DNA from: Chryseobacterium lathyri | GTDB taxonomy: Bacteria; Bacteroidota; Bacteroidia; Flavobacteriales; Weeksellaceae | Length of the DNA stretch: 64,000 nt | Assembly (NCBI RefSeq): GCF_003290185.1 | Contig: NZ_QNFY01000007.1 | Coordinates: forward strand, 124,001-188,000 | Reading direction: 5' to 3' | Shown: piece by piece, positions 48,087 to 57,551 of the stretch | Layout: each line of letters starts with the position of its first letter | How positions within the stretch are numbered: the first letter of the stretch is position 1 | Translations under genes and position numbers: made by a program | Notes under the pieces: generated by a model | Seen by the model: the letters and a program-made list of their open reading frames with translations, nothing else | Told to the model about the DNA's origin: nothing | Databases searched by the model: none

Positions 48087-50747
48087 ATGAAATATTTAAG
48101 ATTGTCGGGCCTTGAGCCTCTTATTATAACGCCGGAAAGTAATTTCATCAATGTTGGTGAGAGAACCAATGTTGCCGGCTCCAAAAAATTTTTAAGACTG
48201 ATCAAAGAGGAGAAATTCTCTGAAGCACTTGATATTGCCCGCCATCAGGTAGAAGGTGGCGCACAGATTCTTGATGTCAATTTCGATGACGGATTGATCG
48301 ATGGAAAAGCTTCTATGATCAAATTTCTGAATTTAATTGCTTCAGAACCTGATATCTCAAGAATTCCCATCATGATTGACTCTTCCAAATGGGAGATCCT
48401 GGAAGCCGGCCTTCAGGTGGCACAGGGTAAATGTGTCGTCAATTCCATCAGTCTCAAGGGTGGTGAAGAAGAATTTATCAAGCAGGCCAAAGCCGTAAAA
48501 AGATACGGTGCTGCAGTCATTGTAATGGCATTTGATGAATCAGGACAGGCAGACAATTATGATCGCAGGCTTGAGATATCAAAACGGTCGTATGATATTT
48601 TGGTTAATCAAGTTGGTTTTCCTGCTGAAGACATTATTTTCGACCTGAATATTTTCCCTGTGGCAACAGGAATGGAAGAACATAGAAGAAACGCTATCGA
48701 CTTCATTGAAGCCACCAGATGGGTAAGACAGAATCTTCCTTATGCTTCTGTAAGCGGTGGTGTAAGTAATGTTTCGTTTTCATTCCGTGGAAATGATACC
48801 GTAAGAGAAGCCATGCACTCCGTATTCCTTTACCATGCTATTCAGGCCGGAATGAATATTGGTATTGTGAACCCTTCCATGCTGGAAGTATATGATGAGA
48901 TCAATAAAGAGCTTCTGGAGCTTGTGGAAGATGTGATCCTTGATAAAAGAGAGGATGCTACAGAAAGACTTCTGGAGTATTCCGAAAAAAATAAATCCGT
49001 CAAAAAAGAAATCGTTGAAGATCTCGAATGGCGAACAAGGCCTTTACAGGATAGAATTACCCATGCTTTGGTAAAAGGAATCGACCGTTTTATTGAAGAA
49101 GATGTAGAAGAGGCCAGAAAACAGGCCGCAAAACCATTGCATGTTATTGAGGTTAATCTTATGACCGGAATGGGCGTTGTGGGAGACCTTTTCGGAAGTG
49201 GGAAAATGTTCCTTCCACAGGTGGTAAAATCTGCAAGGGTAATGAAAAGAGCAGTAGCTTATCTGCAGCCTTTTATTGAAGCCGAAAAAGACGGCACAAG
49301 GCCAGCTAACGGAAAAATTCTGATGGCGACGGTAAAAGGTGATGTTCATGATATTGGAAAAAACATCGTAAGTGTGGTATTGGGTTGTAACAATTATGAA
49401 ATTGTAGACCTTGGAGTTATGGTGCCTGCAGAGAAAATTATTCAGACGGCTATCGAACAGAAAGTTGATGTTATCGGATTAAGCGGATTGATCACACCAA
49501 GTCTTGATGAGATGGTATATATCGCTTCTGAATTGGAAAGACAAAACCTTAATTTTCCTCTGTTGATTGGCGGTGCAACCACATCAAAAGCCCACACCGC
49601 TGTGAAAATCGATTTAAAATATAAAAATGCAGTAGTTCACGTTAATGATGCCTCAAGGGCGGTAAACGTAGTGAGCTCCTTGTTAGGCGACAGAAACAAA
49701 GATTATGTTTCAGACCTGAAAGACGAATACTCTGATTTCCGTGAAAAGTTTCTGAACAGACAAATTGATAAAGACTATGTTTCCATTGAAGAAGCTAGAA
49801 AGAATCATTTCAGCATCGATTGGGAAAACGAGGATATTTTTACGCCGAATAATTTAGGTGTAACCGTAATAGAAGATCAGGACCTGAATGAGTTGCTTCC
49901 GTTTGTTGACTGGTCGCCATTCTTCAGAAGCTGGGACCTTCACGGGAAATATCCGAATATTTTAGAAGATGAGGTGGTAGGAGCCCAGGCTAAAGAATTG
50001 TTTAAAGATGCCCAAGTTATTTTAAAAAGAATCCTTGATGAAAAACTGCTGAAAGCAAAAGCCATCTTCGGAATTTTCAAGGCCAACTCCAATGATACTG
50101 ATGATATCTTAATCTTTGACGAAAATAATGAAGAACAGGCCAGATTCTTAACCTTAAGACAACAGGCTCAACGTTCAAAAGGAAAAGAATATTTAGCGTT
50201 AAGTGACTTTATTGCCCCCCAGGCTTCCGGTAAAACAGATTATGTAGGAGCTTTCTGTGTAACTACAGGCTTCGGTACAGACGAACTTGCAGAAGAATAT
50301 GAAAAAGCCAATGATGATTACAATGCCATCATGGTAAAAGCTTTGGCTGATAGATTTGCAGAAGCTTTTGCAGAATTTTTACATAAAAAAGTAAGAACAG
50401 AATATTGGGGCTATGCCAACCAGGAAAATTTAAGCAATGAAGATCTGATCGCAGAAAAATACAAAGGAGTCCGTCCCGCACCGGGTTATCCCGCATGTCC
50501 GGACCACCTGGAAAAGAAGACCATCTGGGATCTTTTAAAAGTAGAAGAGAACACCGGAGTTTTCCTTACCGAAAGCCTGGCAATGTTCCCAACGGCCTCC
50601 GTTTCCGGATATTATTTCGGAAGCCCGCATGCTAAATATTTTGGACTTGGAAAAATAACCGAAGACCAGCTAAAAGATTATGCAGAAAGAAGAGGCTGTA
50701 GCATTCAGGAAGCAAGAAAGTGGTTGTCCCCCAATTTAGCAGATTAA
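48087..50747 (+). CDS. metH: B12-dependent methionine synthase, C-terminal half of split MetH
   Basis: An 886-residue protein holding the remaining MetH modules. The pterin-binding barrel has [15 protein letters not shown] near the start and [10 protein letters not shown]. The cap and cobalamin domain has DVHDIGKN with H421 as lower cobalt ligand. The C-terminal AdoMet-binding activation domain has [12 protein letters not shown]. It uses 5-methyltetrahydrofolate to methylate cobalamin and passes the methyl group to homocysteine held by the protein at 45895. All domains appear intact. Confidence 0.95.
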   Translation: MKYLRLSGLEPLIITPESNFINVGERTNVAGSKKFLRLIKEEKFSEALDIARHQVEGGAQILDVNFDDGLIDGKASMIKFLNLIASEPDISRIPIMIDSSKWEILEAGLQVAQGKCVVNSISLKGGEEEFIKQAKAVKRYGAAVIVMAFDESGQADNYDRRLEISKRSYDILVNQVGFPAEDIIFDLNIFPVATGMEEHRRNAIDFIEATRWVRQNLPYASVSGGVSNVSFSFRGNDTVREAMHSVFLYHAIQAGMNIGIVNPSMLEVYDEINKELLELVEDVILDKREDATERLLEYSEKNKSVKKEIVEDLEWRTRPLQDRITHALVKGIDRFIEEDVEEARKQAAKPLHVIEVNLMTGMGVVGDLFGSGKMFLPQVVKSARVMKRAVAYLQPFIEAEKDGTRPANGKILMATVKGDVHDIGKNIVSVVLGCNNYEIVDLGVMVPAEKIIQTAIEQKVDVIGLSGLITPSLDEMVYIASELERQNLNFPLLIGGATTSKAHTAVKIDLKYKNAVVHVNDASRAVNVVSSLLGDRNKDYVSDLKDEYSDFREKFLNRQIDKDYVSIEEARKNHFSIDWENEDIFTPNNLGVTVIEDQDLNELLPFVDWSPFFRSWDLHGKYPNILEDEVVGAQAKELFKDAQVILKRILDEKLLKAKAIFGIFKANSNDTDDILIFDENNEEQARFLTLRQQAQRSKGKEYLALSDFIAPQASGKTDYVGAFCVTTGFGTDELAEEYEKANDDYNAIMVKALADRFAEAFAEFLHKKVRTEYWGYANQENLSNEDLIAEKYKGVRPAPGYPACPDHLEKKTIWDLLKVEENTGVFLTESLAMFPTASVSGYYFGSPHAKYFGLGKITEDQLKDYAERRGCSIQEARKWLSPNLAD

Positions 50748-50799
50748 AAAATATCAACAGGCACTTCTTTAAAAGCTAAAAATATAACTAAACTATAAA

Positions 50800-51759
50800 A
50801 TGAAGATCACTGAACACATAAAAAATGCAAATGGCAAAACCTTATTCTCTTTAGAAGTGGTTCCGCCCCAAAAGGGGATCGGAATTGAAGATCTGTATAC
50901 CAACATAGATCCGCTTATGGAGTTTAAGCCCCCTTTTATAGATGTAACTACCTCAAGGGAAGAATATATTTATATTGATAAAGGAAATGGGCTGATGGAA
51001 CGCCGGATCACCAGAATGCGTCCCGGAACCTTAGGTATTTGTGCCGCCATCCAGCATAAATATAATGTAGATACCGTTCCCCATCTCCTTTGCGGAGGCT
51101 TCACCAAAGAAGAAACCGAATATCTTCTGGTAGATTGTATGTACCTGGGAATAGACAATATAATGGCCCTGAGAGGCGATGCCATGAAAGGGCATCAATA
51201 CTTTGAGCCAACACCGGGAGGTCATGCCAGTGCTATGGATCTCGTTCATCAGATTAATGATCTGGGAAGAGGGAAATACCTTCACAATGATGAAAAAGCC
51301 TGTGATGAACTTAATAAATTCTGCATAGGAGTAGCCGGTTATCCGGAAAAACATATGGAAGCACCTTCCATGAATTATGACCTGAAATGGCTGAAAGAAA
51401 AAGTAGATGCCGGAGCAGATTATATCGTTACTCAAATGTTTTTTGACAATAAAAGATTTATTGAATTTGTGACTAAGGCCAGAGAAATGGGAATTACCGT
51501 TCCTATTATCCCGGGAATTAAACCTATTGCGACCAAAAAGCACCTGAAGATCCTGCCGCAGGTTTTTAAAATAGACCTTCCTGAAGAGCTGATCAACGAA
51601 GTGGAAAATGCTAAAAATAATGAAGCGGTAAAACAGATCGGGATCGAGTGGGCTATTGCCCAATGCAAAGAATTGCTTGATTTTGGAGTTCCTGTGCTGC
51701 ACTTTTACTCCATGGGAAAAAGTGACAATATTAAAAAAGTAGCCGGAGAGCTATTCTAA
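50800..51759 (+). CDS. metF: Methylenetetrahydrofolate reductase
   Basis: A 319-residue FAD TIM-barrel enzyme. Motifs include FSLEVVPPQKG at the start, PHLLCGGFTKEETEYLL, NIMALRGDAM (LRGD) and VTQMFFDN. It supplies 5-methyltetrahydrofolate to MetH, encoded just upstream with a 52-bp gap. It is the last gene of the methionine operon, followed by a terminator. Confidence 0.95.
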   Translation: MKITEHIKNANGKTLFSLEVVPPQKGIGIEDLYTNIDPLMEFKPPFIDVTTSREEYIYIDKGNGLMERRITRMRPGTLGICAAIQHKYNVDTVPHLLCGGFTKEETEYLLVDCMYLGIDNIMALRGDAMKGHQYFEPTPGGHASAMDLVHQINDLGRGKYLHNDEKACDELNKFCIGVAGYPEKHMEAPSMNYDLKWLKEKVDAGADYIVTQMFFDNKRFIEFVTKAREMGITVPIIPGIKPIATKKHLKILPQVFKIDLPEELINEVENAKNNEAVKQIGIEWAIAQCKELLDFGVPVLHFYSMGKSDNIKKVAGELF

Positions 51760-51782
51760 TAGAGTATCAAAAATGAAAGGAG

Positions 51783-51808
51783 CCCTGCTATCAATAGCAG
51801 GGTTTTTT
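51783..51808 (+). terminator. Intrinsic terminator of the methionine operon
   Basis: CCCTGCT (51783-51789) pairs with AGCAGGG (51796-51802) across a 6-nt loop, followed by six T. The arms are the same 7-mers as in the terminator at 1283. Confidence 0.85.
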
Positions 51809-51810
51809 AT

Positions 51811-52965
51811 TTAAAGGATAGGATGTCTTTCAAACTCTCTAGTGCGGTCAAATAAATACCGGTACGTAGCCAGTTTTCTGGTCACAGTCGTGTCAAGACT
51901 CTCAGCTATTTTTATCATTTTAGGATTAAAATCTCCGATCCACTGGAGCTCCGTAGTTTTAAAATCCGTATGCTTTCTCAGGTGCTGCGTTCCTTCCCAG
52001 ATCATATAGCCGTCAATACCTTTCTTCTGCCATTCCGGAACAACACCAAATACCAGTCCCACCATTTTTTCATTCTTTTTGAATTGCTTTATCCACAAAA
52101 ATTTAAGCTTTTCAACAATCCCGAATTTACCGTTCAGATATTTGAACCACTGGTTCACATCCGGAAGATTCATCCACATGGCAATAGGTTTTTCATTTTC
52201 ATACACAAACCAGGAAATATGCTCATTGATAATAGGTTTCATGGTTCTGAACATTTTGAGGACCTTTGCTTCTTCCAGCTGCTTGCCTTCGCCATGGGCA
52301 GCCCATGCCTGATTATATATTTCTGTAAAATCTTTTGCAAACTTAGGCAGATCATTCTTTTTCATCGGTCTTGCAGAGATGGCCGGGTTTCTGCTGTGCT
52401 TGGTATGCATTAGGGTAAAGATCCTTGAAACCTCCGCAAAAATCGGTCTTGAAAAACAGAGCTGTTCAAAATATACTTTGAAGCCATAATTTTCAAACAA
52501 GTCTTTGTAATATGGAAAATTGTAATTCATTCCGAAAAGCGGTTCAGCAAAACCTTCCGTCAGAAGTCCCCAGAACTTATCCCGTTCCCCGAAATTAATA
52601 GGACCGTCCATAGCTTCCATGCCTCTTTCCTGAAGCCAGTGTTTGCAGTGGTCAAAAATAAAATCCGCTGTTTTCTGATCATTGATACAGTCGAAAAAAC
52701 CTATTCCGCCGGTGGGTTGTTTCTGTTCATAAAGAGTAGACATGAACACGGCCACTTTCCCTACTATTTCATTCTCTTTGTTTTTAAATAAGAACCGGGC
52801 ACATTCGCCATTCACGAAAGATTTATTCTTTTCAGGATCAAAAATCTCTTCGATGTCCTGATTTCTGGGTCTTATATAGCTTTTGTCATGCCGGTAAAGT
52901 TGGGCAGGAAATTCTAAAAATTTCTTTTTCTGGTTGTCACTCTGTACTTCTTCGACAATAATCAT
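51811..52965 (-). CDS. GNAT-like N-acetyltransferase domain protein (YghO-like)
   Basis: A 384-residue cytoplasmic protein. The N-terminal part contains FVNGECARFLFKNKENEIVG and DGPINFGERDKFWG. The C-terminal half has a GNAT-like acetyl-CoA region around VFGVVPEWQKKGIDGYMIW. The overall pattern resembles the YghO group of uncharacterised acyltransferases. I cannot name a substrate. It is divergent from folE with 90 bp between the starts. Confidence 0.65.
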   Translation of the reverse strand: MIIVEEVQSDNQKKKFLEFPAQLYRHDKSYIRPRNQDIEEIFDPEKNKSFVNGECARFLFKNKENEIVGKVAVFMSTLYEQKQPTGGIGFFDCINDQKTADFIFDHCKHWLQERGMEAMDGPINFGERDKFWGLLTEGFAEPLFGMNYNFPYYKDLFENYGFKVYFEQLCFSRPIFAEVSRIFTLMHTKHSRNPAISARPMKKNDLPKFAKDFTEIYNQAWAAHGEGKQLEEAKVLKMFRTMKPIINEHISWFVYENEKPIAMWMNLPDVNQWFKYLNGKFGIVEKLKFLWIKQFKKNEKMVGLVFGVVPEWQKKGIDGYMIWEGTQHLRKHTDFKTTELQWIGDFNPKMIKIAESLDTTVTRKLATYRYLFDRTREFERHPIL

Positions 52966-53009
52966 AAGGCTAAGTTGAGAAAGGATAATGTTTTTCGTTC
53001 AAAATGAAA

Positions 53010-53038
53010 TTGATGAACAGATTTTATCCGTATTTTTG
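53010..53038 (+). promoter_or_regulatory. Bacteroidota-type promoter of folE
   Basis: TTG (53010-53012), 18 nt, then TATTTTTG (53031-53038), an exact TAnnTTTG. It lies 17 nt before the start codon at 53056. Confidence 0.7.
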
Positions 53039-53055
53039 TTGCAAATTAAATAAAA

Positions 53056-53724
53056 ATGGTTGATTTTACCGATAACGACGATGATATTTTCACAGGAAAA
53101 GAACATACGCCTATTAGGAAAGATGCTTTTGATAAATCGCCACAGGAAAAAATAGAAAAAATTACCGAACTTTTCGGTGAGATTATGGAAACACTGGGGA
53201 TGGATATGACGGATGATTCTTTAAAAGATTCACCAAAGCGTGTTGCCAAAATGTATGTTAATGAAATTTTTGGAGGGCTCCTTCCTGAAAATAAGCCGGG
53301 AATTTCCACGTTCTCTAATAAATATAAATACCGCCAGATGCTGGTGGAAAAAGATATTACGGTATATTCTTTCTGCGAACACCACTTTCTGCCGATCATC
53401 GGAAGAGCCCATGTTGCCTATATTTCAAACGGTGAAGTGATTGGCCTTTCCAAGATCAACAGAATTGTGGATTATTATGCAAAAAGGCCACAGGTTCAGG
53501 AAAGACTGACCATGCAGATCGTAGATGCCCTGAAAGAAGCATTGGGTACAAAAGATGTAGCCTGTATTATTGATGCCAAGCATTTATGCGTCAACTGCAG
53601 AGGAATAAAAGATACAGCAAGTTCTACCATTACGGCAGAATTGAGTGGTATTTTCAGAACCAACCCGATCACCAGACAGGAATTCCTGCATTATGTGGGA
53701 AGTCATGCTAAACTTGATTATTAA
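53056..53724 (+). CDS. folE: GTP cyclohydrolase I
   Basis: A 222-residue type I enzyme. The zinc ligands are visible as Cys107 and His110 in SFCEHHFLP and Cys178 in HLCVNCRGI. GLSKINRIVDYYAKRPQVQE completes the active site. It converts GTP to dihydroneopterin triphosphate, the first step to folate. This pairs loosely with the folate-dependent methionine genes just upstream. An acidic N-terminal extension (VDFTDNDDDIF) is present. Confidence 0.96.
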   Translation: MVDFTDNDDDIFTGKEHTPIRKDAFDKSPQEKIEKITELFGEIMETLGMDMTDDSLKDSPKRVAKMYVNEIFGGLLPENKPGISTFSNKYKYRQMLVEKDITVYSFCEHHFLPIIGRAHVAYISNGEVIGLSKINRIVDYYAKRPQVQERLTMQIVDALKEALGTKDVACIIDAKHLCVNCRGIKDTASSTITAELSGIFRTNPITRQEFLHYVGSHAKLDY

Positions 53725-53727
53725 TAA

Positions 53728-54159
53728 ATGGACTATCAGATTCTAAAAAATATTGTTAATGCCGAACTTCAGAGATTTGAAACAATTTCAGAAGAAGAAT
53801 GGTCCTATAAAATTTCACCGGAAAAGTGGTCCAAAAAAGAAATTTTAGGCCATCTTTGCGATAGTGCTCTTACCAATATCAGAAGATTTGTGGTAACACA
53901 ATACAAAGAAAATGATACTATTGTATATGATCAGGATTTTTGGGTAAAAGCGCAGAATTATCAGGATATTCCGGTTTCGGAAGTGATCAGCCTTTGGAAA
54001 TCTTTGAATTTTCAGATTGTTCATACTGTGGAAAATATTCCTGACGAAGCTTTGAAAAGAATTTGTGATACAACAAAAACAGTTCCTCAAACCTTTACTT
54101 TGGAATACATTATTCAGGATTATATTGATCATCTGCAATATCACTTAAAAGCAATTTAA
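53728..54159 (+). CDS. DinB family protein
   Basis: A 143-residue four-helix protein of the DinB/YfiT type. His residues suited to metal binding lie in LGHLCDSA and in the C-terminal DYIDHLQYHL. SPEKWSKKEILGHL is the typical first motif. Members are thiol S-transferases or metal-dependent hydrolases; the substrate here is unknown. It starts 3 nt after folE and is probably co-transcribed. Confidence 0.85.
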   Translation: MDYQILKNIVNAELQRFETISEEEWSYKISPEKWSKKEILGHLCDSALTNIRRFVVTQYKENDTIVYDQDFWVKAQNYQDIPVSEVISLWKSLNFQIVHTVENIPDEALKRICDTTKTVPQTFTLEYIIQDYIDHLQYHLKAI

Positions 54160-54280
54160 TAATGGTAATATTTAAAAGAGTTTCAAATAAAATTTTTCTC
54201 ACGACAATTATCTGTTGTGGTTAGAATTATTTTAACTAATTTTTAAATCCTTTAATCATTGAATCTTTTAACTTAAAAAA

Positions 54281-55747
54281 ATGCAATTAAAACTATATAA
54301 CTCCCTTACAGGAGAAAAAGAAATATTTAAACCAATTTTAGAAGGAAACGTCGGAATGTATGTCTGCGGACCTACCGTGTACAGCAATGTGCATTTGGGA
54401 AATGTAAGAACATTTCTTTCCTTTGATTTTATATACCGTACCCTGATGCATTTGGGGTATAAAGTAAGATATGTCAGGAATATTACAGATGCAGGCCATC
54501 TTACAGACGATGGGAACGTAGATAACGACAGATTCGTAAAACAGACGCGTCTTGAAAAGTTGGAACCCATGGAAATCGTACAGAAATATACGGTCGATTT
54601 TCACAAAGTGTTGGAAATGTTCAACCTGTTGCCTCCCAATATTGAACCGACAGCGACAGGTCACATCGTGGAGCAGATCGAATTGACCCAGAAACTTATT
54701 GAAAGAGGTTTTGCCTATGAAAGCAACGGTTCTGTATATTTTGATGTTCTGGAATACAATAAAAGAGGATTGAATTACGGTGAACTTTCAAAACGTAATA
54801 TCGAAGAGCTTTTTGCCAATACCCGTGATCTTGACGGTCAGGGCGAAAAGAAGAATCCACAGGATTTTGCACTATGGAAAAAAGCATCTCCTGCTCACAT
54901 TATGAGATGGAATTCCCCTTGGGGTGAAGGTTTCCCGGGATGGCACCTTGAATGTACTGCCATGAGCACGAAATATTTAGGTGAAAAATTCGATATCCAT
55001 GGTGGTGGAATGGACTTGAAATTCCCGCACCATGAATGCGAAATCGCACAGGGGAAGGCTTGCAATGATACGGCTCCGGTTAATTACTGGATGCATGCCA
55101 ATATGCTGACAATGAATTCTCAGCGTATGAGTAAATCGACGGGGAACTATATCCTTCCGATGCAGTTGGTTACAGGAGAAAATGATTTCTTTGAAAAACC
55201 TTTCCATCCTTCTATCGTACGTTTCTGTTTCCTGCAGGCACATTACAGAAGTGTGCTGGATATTTCAAACGATGCGATGATGGCCAGTGAAAAAGGTTTC
55301 ATCAGATTAATGGAGGCTGTTAAAGTATTAAATTCGATTACTCCGGATAATGAAAAACGGTCTGAATTCAATCTTCAGGAATGGAAAAATAAATGTTACG
55401 ATGCTTTAAATGATGATTTCAATTCTCCGATCCTGATTGCTCATTTATTTGAAGCTGTGAAATATATTTTTGCTTTAAATGATGGTAAAGAAACAATCTC
55501 TGCTGAGGATCTTGAAGATTTAAAGTCAACATTACATGCCTTTATATTTGACGTGTTAGGACTTCAGAGTATCGAAGAAAATAATAACGAAAAACTCGAT
55601 CAAACTTTAAAAGTTTTAATAGAGCTGAGAAATCAGGCAAGAAAATCAAAAAACTTTGACCTTTCAGATCAGATCAGAGATAAGCTGCTTGCTGAAGGCA
55701 TTGAATTAAAAGACGGAAGAGACGGAACAACTTACGTTCTGAATTAA
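54281..55747 (+). CDS. cysS: Cysteine--tRNA ligase
   Basis: A 488-residue class I synthetase. [13 protein letters not shown] has the zinc Cys29 and the HIGH-type motif (38-41). [12 protein letters not shown] gives further zinc and specificity residues, [10 protein letters not shown] follows, and RMSKSTGN is the KMSKS motif. The C-terminal DALR region ends with the anticodon-binding helices ([20 protein letters not shown]). Length and motifs are complete. Confidence 0.96.
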   Translation: MQLKLYNSLTGEKEIFKPILEGNVGMYVCGPTVYSNVHLGNVRTFLSFDFIYRTLMHLGYKVRYVRNITDAGHLTDDGNVDNDRFVKQTRLEKLEPMEIVQKYTVDFHKVLEMFNLLPPNIEPTATGHIVEQIELTQKLIERGFAYESNGSVYFDVLEYNKRGLNYGELSKRNIEELFANTRDLDGQGEKKNPQDFALWKKASPAHIMRWNSPWGEGFPGWHLECTAMSTKYLGEKFDIHGGGMDLKFPHHECEIAQGKACNDTAPVNYWMHANMLTMNSQRMSKSTGNYILPMQLVTGENDFFEKPFHPSIVRFCFLQAHYRSVLDISNDAMMASEKGFIRLMEAVKVLNSITPDNEKRSEFNLQEWKNKCYDALNDDFNSPILIAHLFEAVKYIFALNDGKETISAEDLEDLKSTLHAFIFDVLGLQSIEENNNEKLDQTLKVLIELRNQARKSKNFDLSDQIRDKLLAEGIELKDGRDGTTYVLN

Positions 55748-55765
55748 CCTAAAATACATAAACAC

Positions 55766-55839
55766 AGCTCCCGCTGATGACGTGGATTCTGCAGATAAAT
55801 CTGTTGCAATCCGTGTGATCGACGGGAGTTCTTTTTTTT
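55766..55839 (+). terminator. Long imperfect hairpin terminator / intergenic repeat after cysS
   Basis: The left arm (from 55766, AGCTCCCGCTGATGACG) pairs with the right arm, whose reverse complement reads AACTCCCGTCGATCACACGG, over about 23 nt with several mismatches. It is followed by eight T. The arms carry CTGCAGAT-type and AATCCGTGTGATC-type wording that I associate with repeats in Chryseobacterium genomes. Confidence 0.65.
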
Positions 55840-56023
55840 GCTGAGGTCAGGCAATCCTACTTTTACGATTAACTGCTGGTATAATTTTTTGCAGATTTTA
55901 CTTATTTGTGTTTTCTTGAAATTTAAATCACTGACTCTACTTATGTCAGCTAAGCTGGCAATCTTTGCTTCTTTAAAATATACAGCTTAATCATCAATCT
56001 TTACGTTAAAAAAACACTACTAT

Positions 56024-56082
56024 CACAAATTGTTTTCACTAATACTACCATGCTACTGTCAGTGTTATTGGTGAAATTTGTG
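56024..56082. repeat. Intergenic inverted repeat
   Basis: CACAAATT followed by TTCACTAATACTAC (left, 56024-56048) corresponds to CACAAATTTCACCAATAACAC as the reverse complement of the right arm (56062-56082), with a 3-nt gap in the alignment. It lies about 150 bp before the T9SS gene. Confidence 0.5.
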
Positions 56083-56235
56083 TTTAAAAGAAAAAAAATA
56101 ATTTATCAAAACTTCAACGTTTAGATTAAATGATTGTAAATATTATGTAAATGATATTATTTTTTTATGATTCAATTTGTAAATTGTGTAACTTAGTTAT
56201 AACTAAAATGATCACGAATCTAAATTCTACATTGT

Positions 56236-57402
56236 ATGAAAAAACATTTATTCCCTCTTTTCCTGCTTGTGTTTGGTGCTAATGTCCAGGCGCAGCAGGA
56301 CTTTTTTGCTATTGCCGGAAAAGATACTTCCAGCATAGTTTTCAGTGATTTCCGTGCCATGGATGCGGTAAGCGGTGCTTCCGGAGAAAAATTGTTTTCG
56401 GCGGATACTGCGGTAAACGTATTTTCTCAGGAAAGAAAAGGTCAGGTATCTGAGGATAAGAATTCCTACAGCCACTCTCAAGCAGTTACTATGGCGGCTC
56501 TGGCTTATGATCCTTTGAATAATAATTTGGTGTATATGCCGATGTTTTCATCAAATATTTATGTTTTGAATGCCAAGACTAAAGAAATTATTTTGGTAGA
56601 AAATACCGTGGCAAGAGTAACTTCCTGTGATATCAATTCCCACATCACAAGAATGACTACAGGATATGACGGAAATATTTATGCTCTTAATAACGCAGGA
56701 ACACAGTTGCTTCAGATCAGCAGAAAAGGAAGTCAGTATACAGTCAGTGACCTTGGGATTATTAAGGATGATGCTTCCAATGGGAAAAATTCATTTACGG
56801 CTATTGAAACGGGTTTCGGAGGTGACATGATTGCAGATGCTGAAAATAATTTTTATGTTTTTTCAGCTTCAGGAAATGTTTTTAAGGTAATTACAAAAGA
56901 ATTGAAAGCCAAATTTATAGGTAAAATATCCGGTATTCCTGAAAATTATTCAGTGAATGGATCTGCTGTCAATGCTAAAGGAAAAGTAATTATTGCAAGT
57001 GCCAAAGGAGACAGTTTATATGAAGTAGACCTGTTGACTCTTCAGGCAAAAGCTCTTCCGGGTGGAGGAAAACCTCATATTTATGATCTTGCAAGCAGAT
57101 ATTTTGCCAATGACAGAACTTCTTCGGTAAATACATTAGCTAATATTGATATCTATCCGACCAGAGTAGATGAACACTTTATCAACATTAGTGTAAATGA
57201 TAAAGCTGTAAAAGGAAATTTAAAACTTAGTGTTTTTGATCTTTCCGGGAAAAATGTAACGGAACAGAATCTATCTGTAAAAGATGGCTCGCTCAATCAG
57301 CAGGTTTATCTCAAAAATTTAGTCAATGGAGCTTATATTGTAAGCATTACAAATGAATCCGGTAAAGTAATATTAAGTAAAAAAATTATTGTTACAGAAT
57401 AA
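56236..57402 (+). CDS. Secreted protein with type IX secretion (type A) sorting domain
   Basis: A 388-residue protein: signal peptide MKKHLFPLFLLVFGANVQAQ, a beta-propeller-like middle (repeats such as YDPLNNNLVYMPMFSSNIYV and MTTGYDGNIYALNNAGTQLL), and a C-terminal sorting domain from about 308 (IDIYPTRVDEHFINISVND, LSVFDLSGKNV, NGAYIVSITNESGKVILSKK). It is exported by the T9SS and probably anchored or released at the surface. It is monocistronic. No enzymatic motif is seen. Confidence 0.88.
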   Translation: MKKHLFPLFLLVFGANVQAQQDFFAIAGKDTSSIVFSDFRAMDAVSGASGEKLFSADTAVNVFSQERKGQVSEDKNSYSHSQAVTMAALAYDPLNNNLVYMPMFSSNIYVLNAKTKEIILVENTVARVTSCDINSHITRMTTGYDGNIYALNNAGTQLLQISRKGSQYTVSDLGIIKDDASNGKNSFTAIETGFGGDMIADAENNFYVFSASGNVFKVITKELKAKFIGKISGIPENYSVNGSAVNAKGKVIIASAKGDSLYEVDLLTLQAKALPGGGKPHIYDLASRYFANDRTSSVNTLANIDIYPTRVDEHFINISVNDKAVKGNLKLSVFDLSGKNVTEQNLSVKDGSLNQQVYLKNLVNGAYIVSITNESGKVILSKKIIVTE

Positions 57403-57450
57403 AAGCTTAGATAATTGATATAAATTCCATTTAACTCTAATAAAATATAA

Positions 57451-57482
57451 AGCCTTTTCAAGTTATTTTGGAAAGGTTTTTT
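57451..57482 (+). terminator. Intrinsic terminator
   Basis: AAAGCCTTTTCAA pairs imperfectly with TTTGGAAAGGTTTTT and runs into T. It lies 49 nt after the T9SS protein stop. Confidence 0.7.
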
Positions 57483-57551
57483 AATGATTATTTGATCTTC
57501 AATAAGTTTTGTTTTTCGATATTAAAATGTATTTTTATAAAAAAAATATAG

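Larger units (their letters stand above)
55748..56235. other. 488-bp gene-free region with two inverted repeats
   Basis: It holds a long imperfect hairpin with a T tract (55766-55839), a second inverted repeat (56024-56082) and an AT-rich promoter region before the T9SS protein. I see no open frame with coding character, tRNA or peptide leader on either strand. Confidence 0.55.

Noticed and set aside
51031..51702. 223-residue minus-strand frame
   Set aside because: It is antisense to metF, which has complete family motifs; the frame has no known signature.
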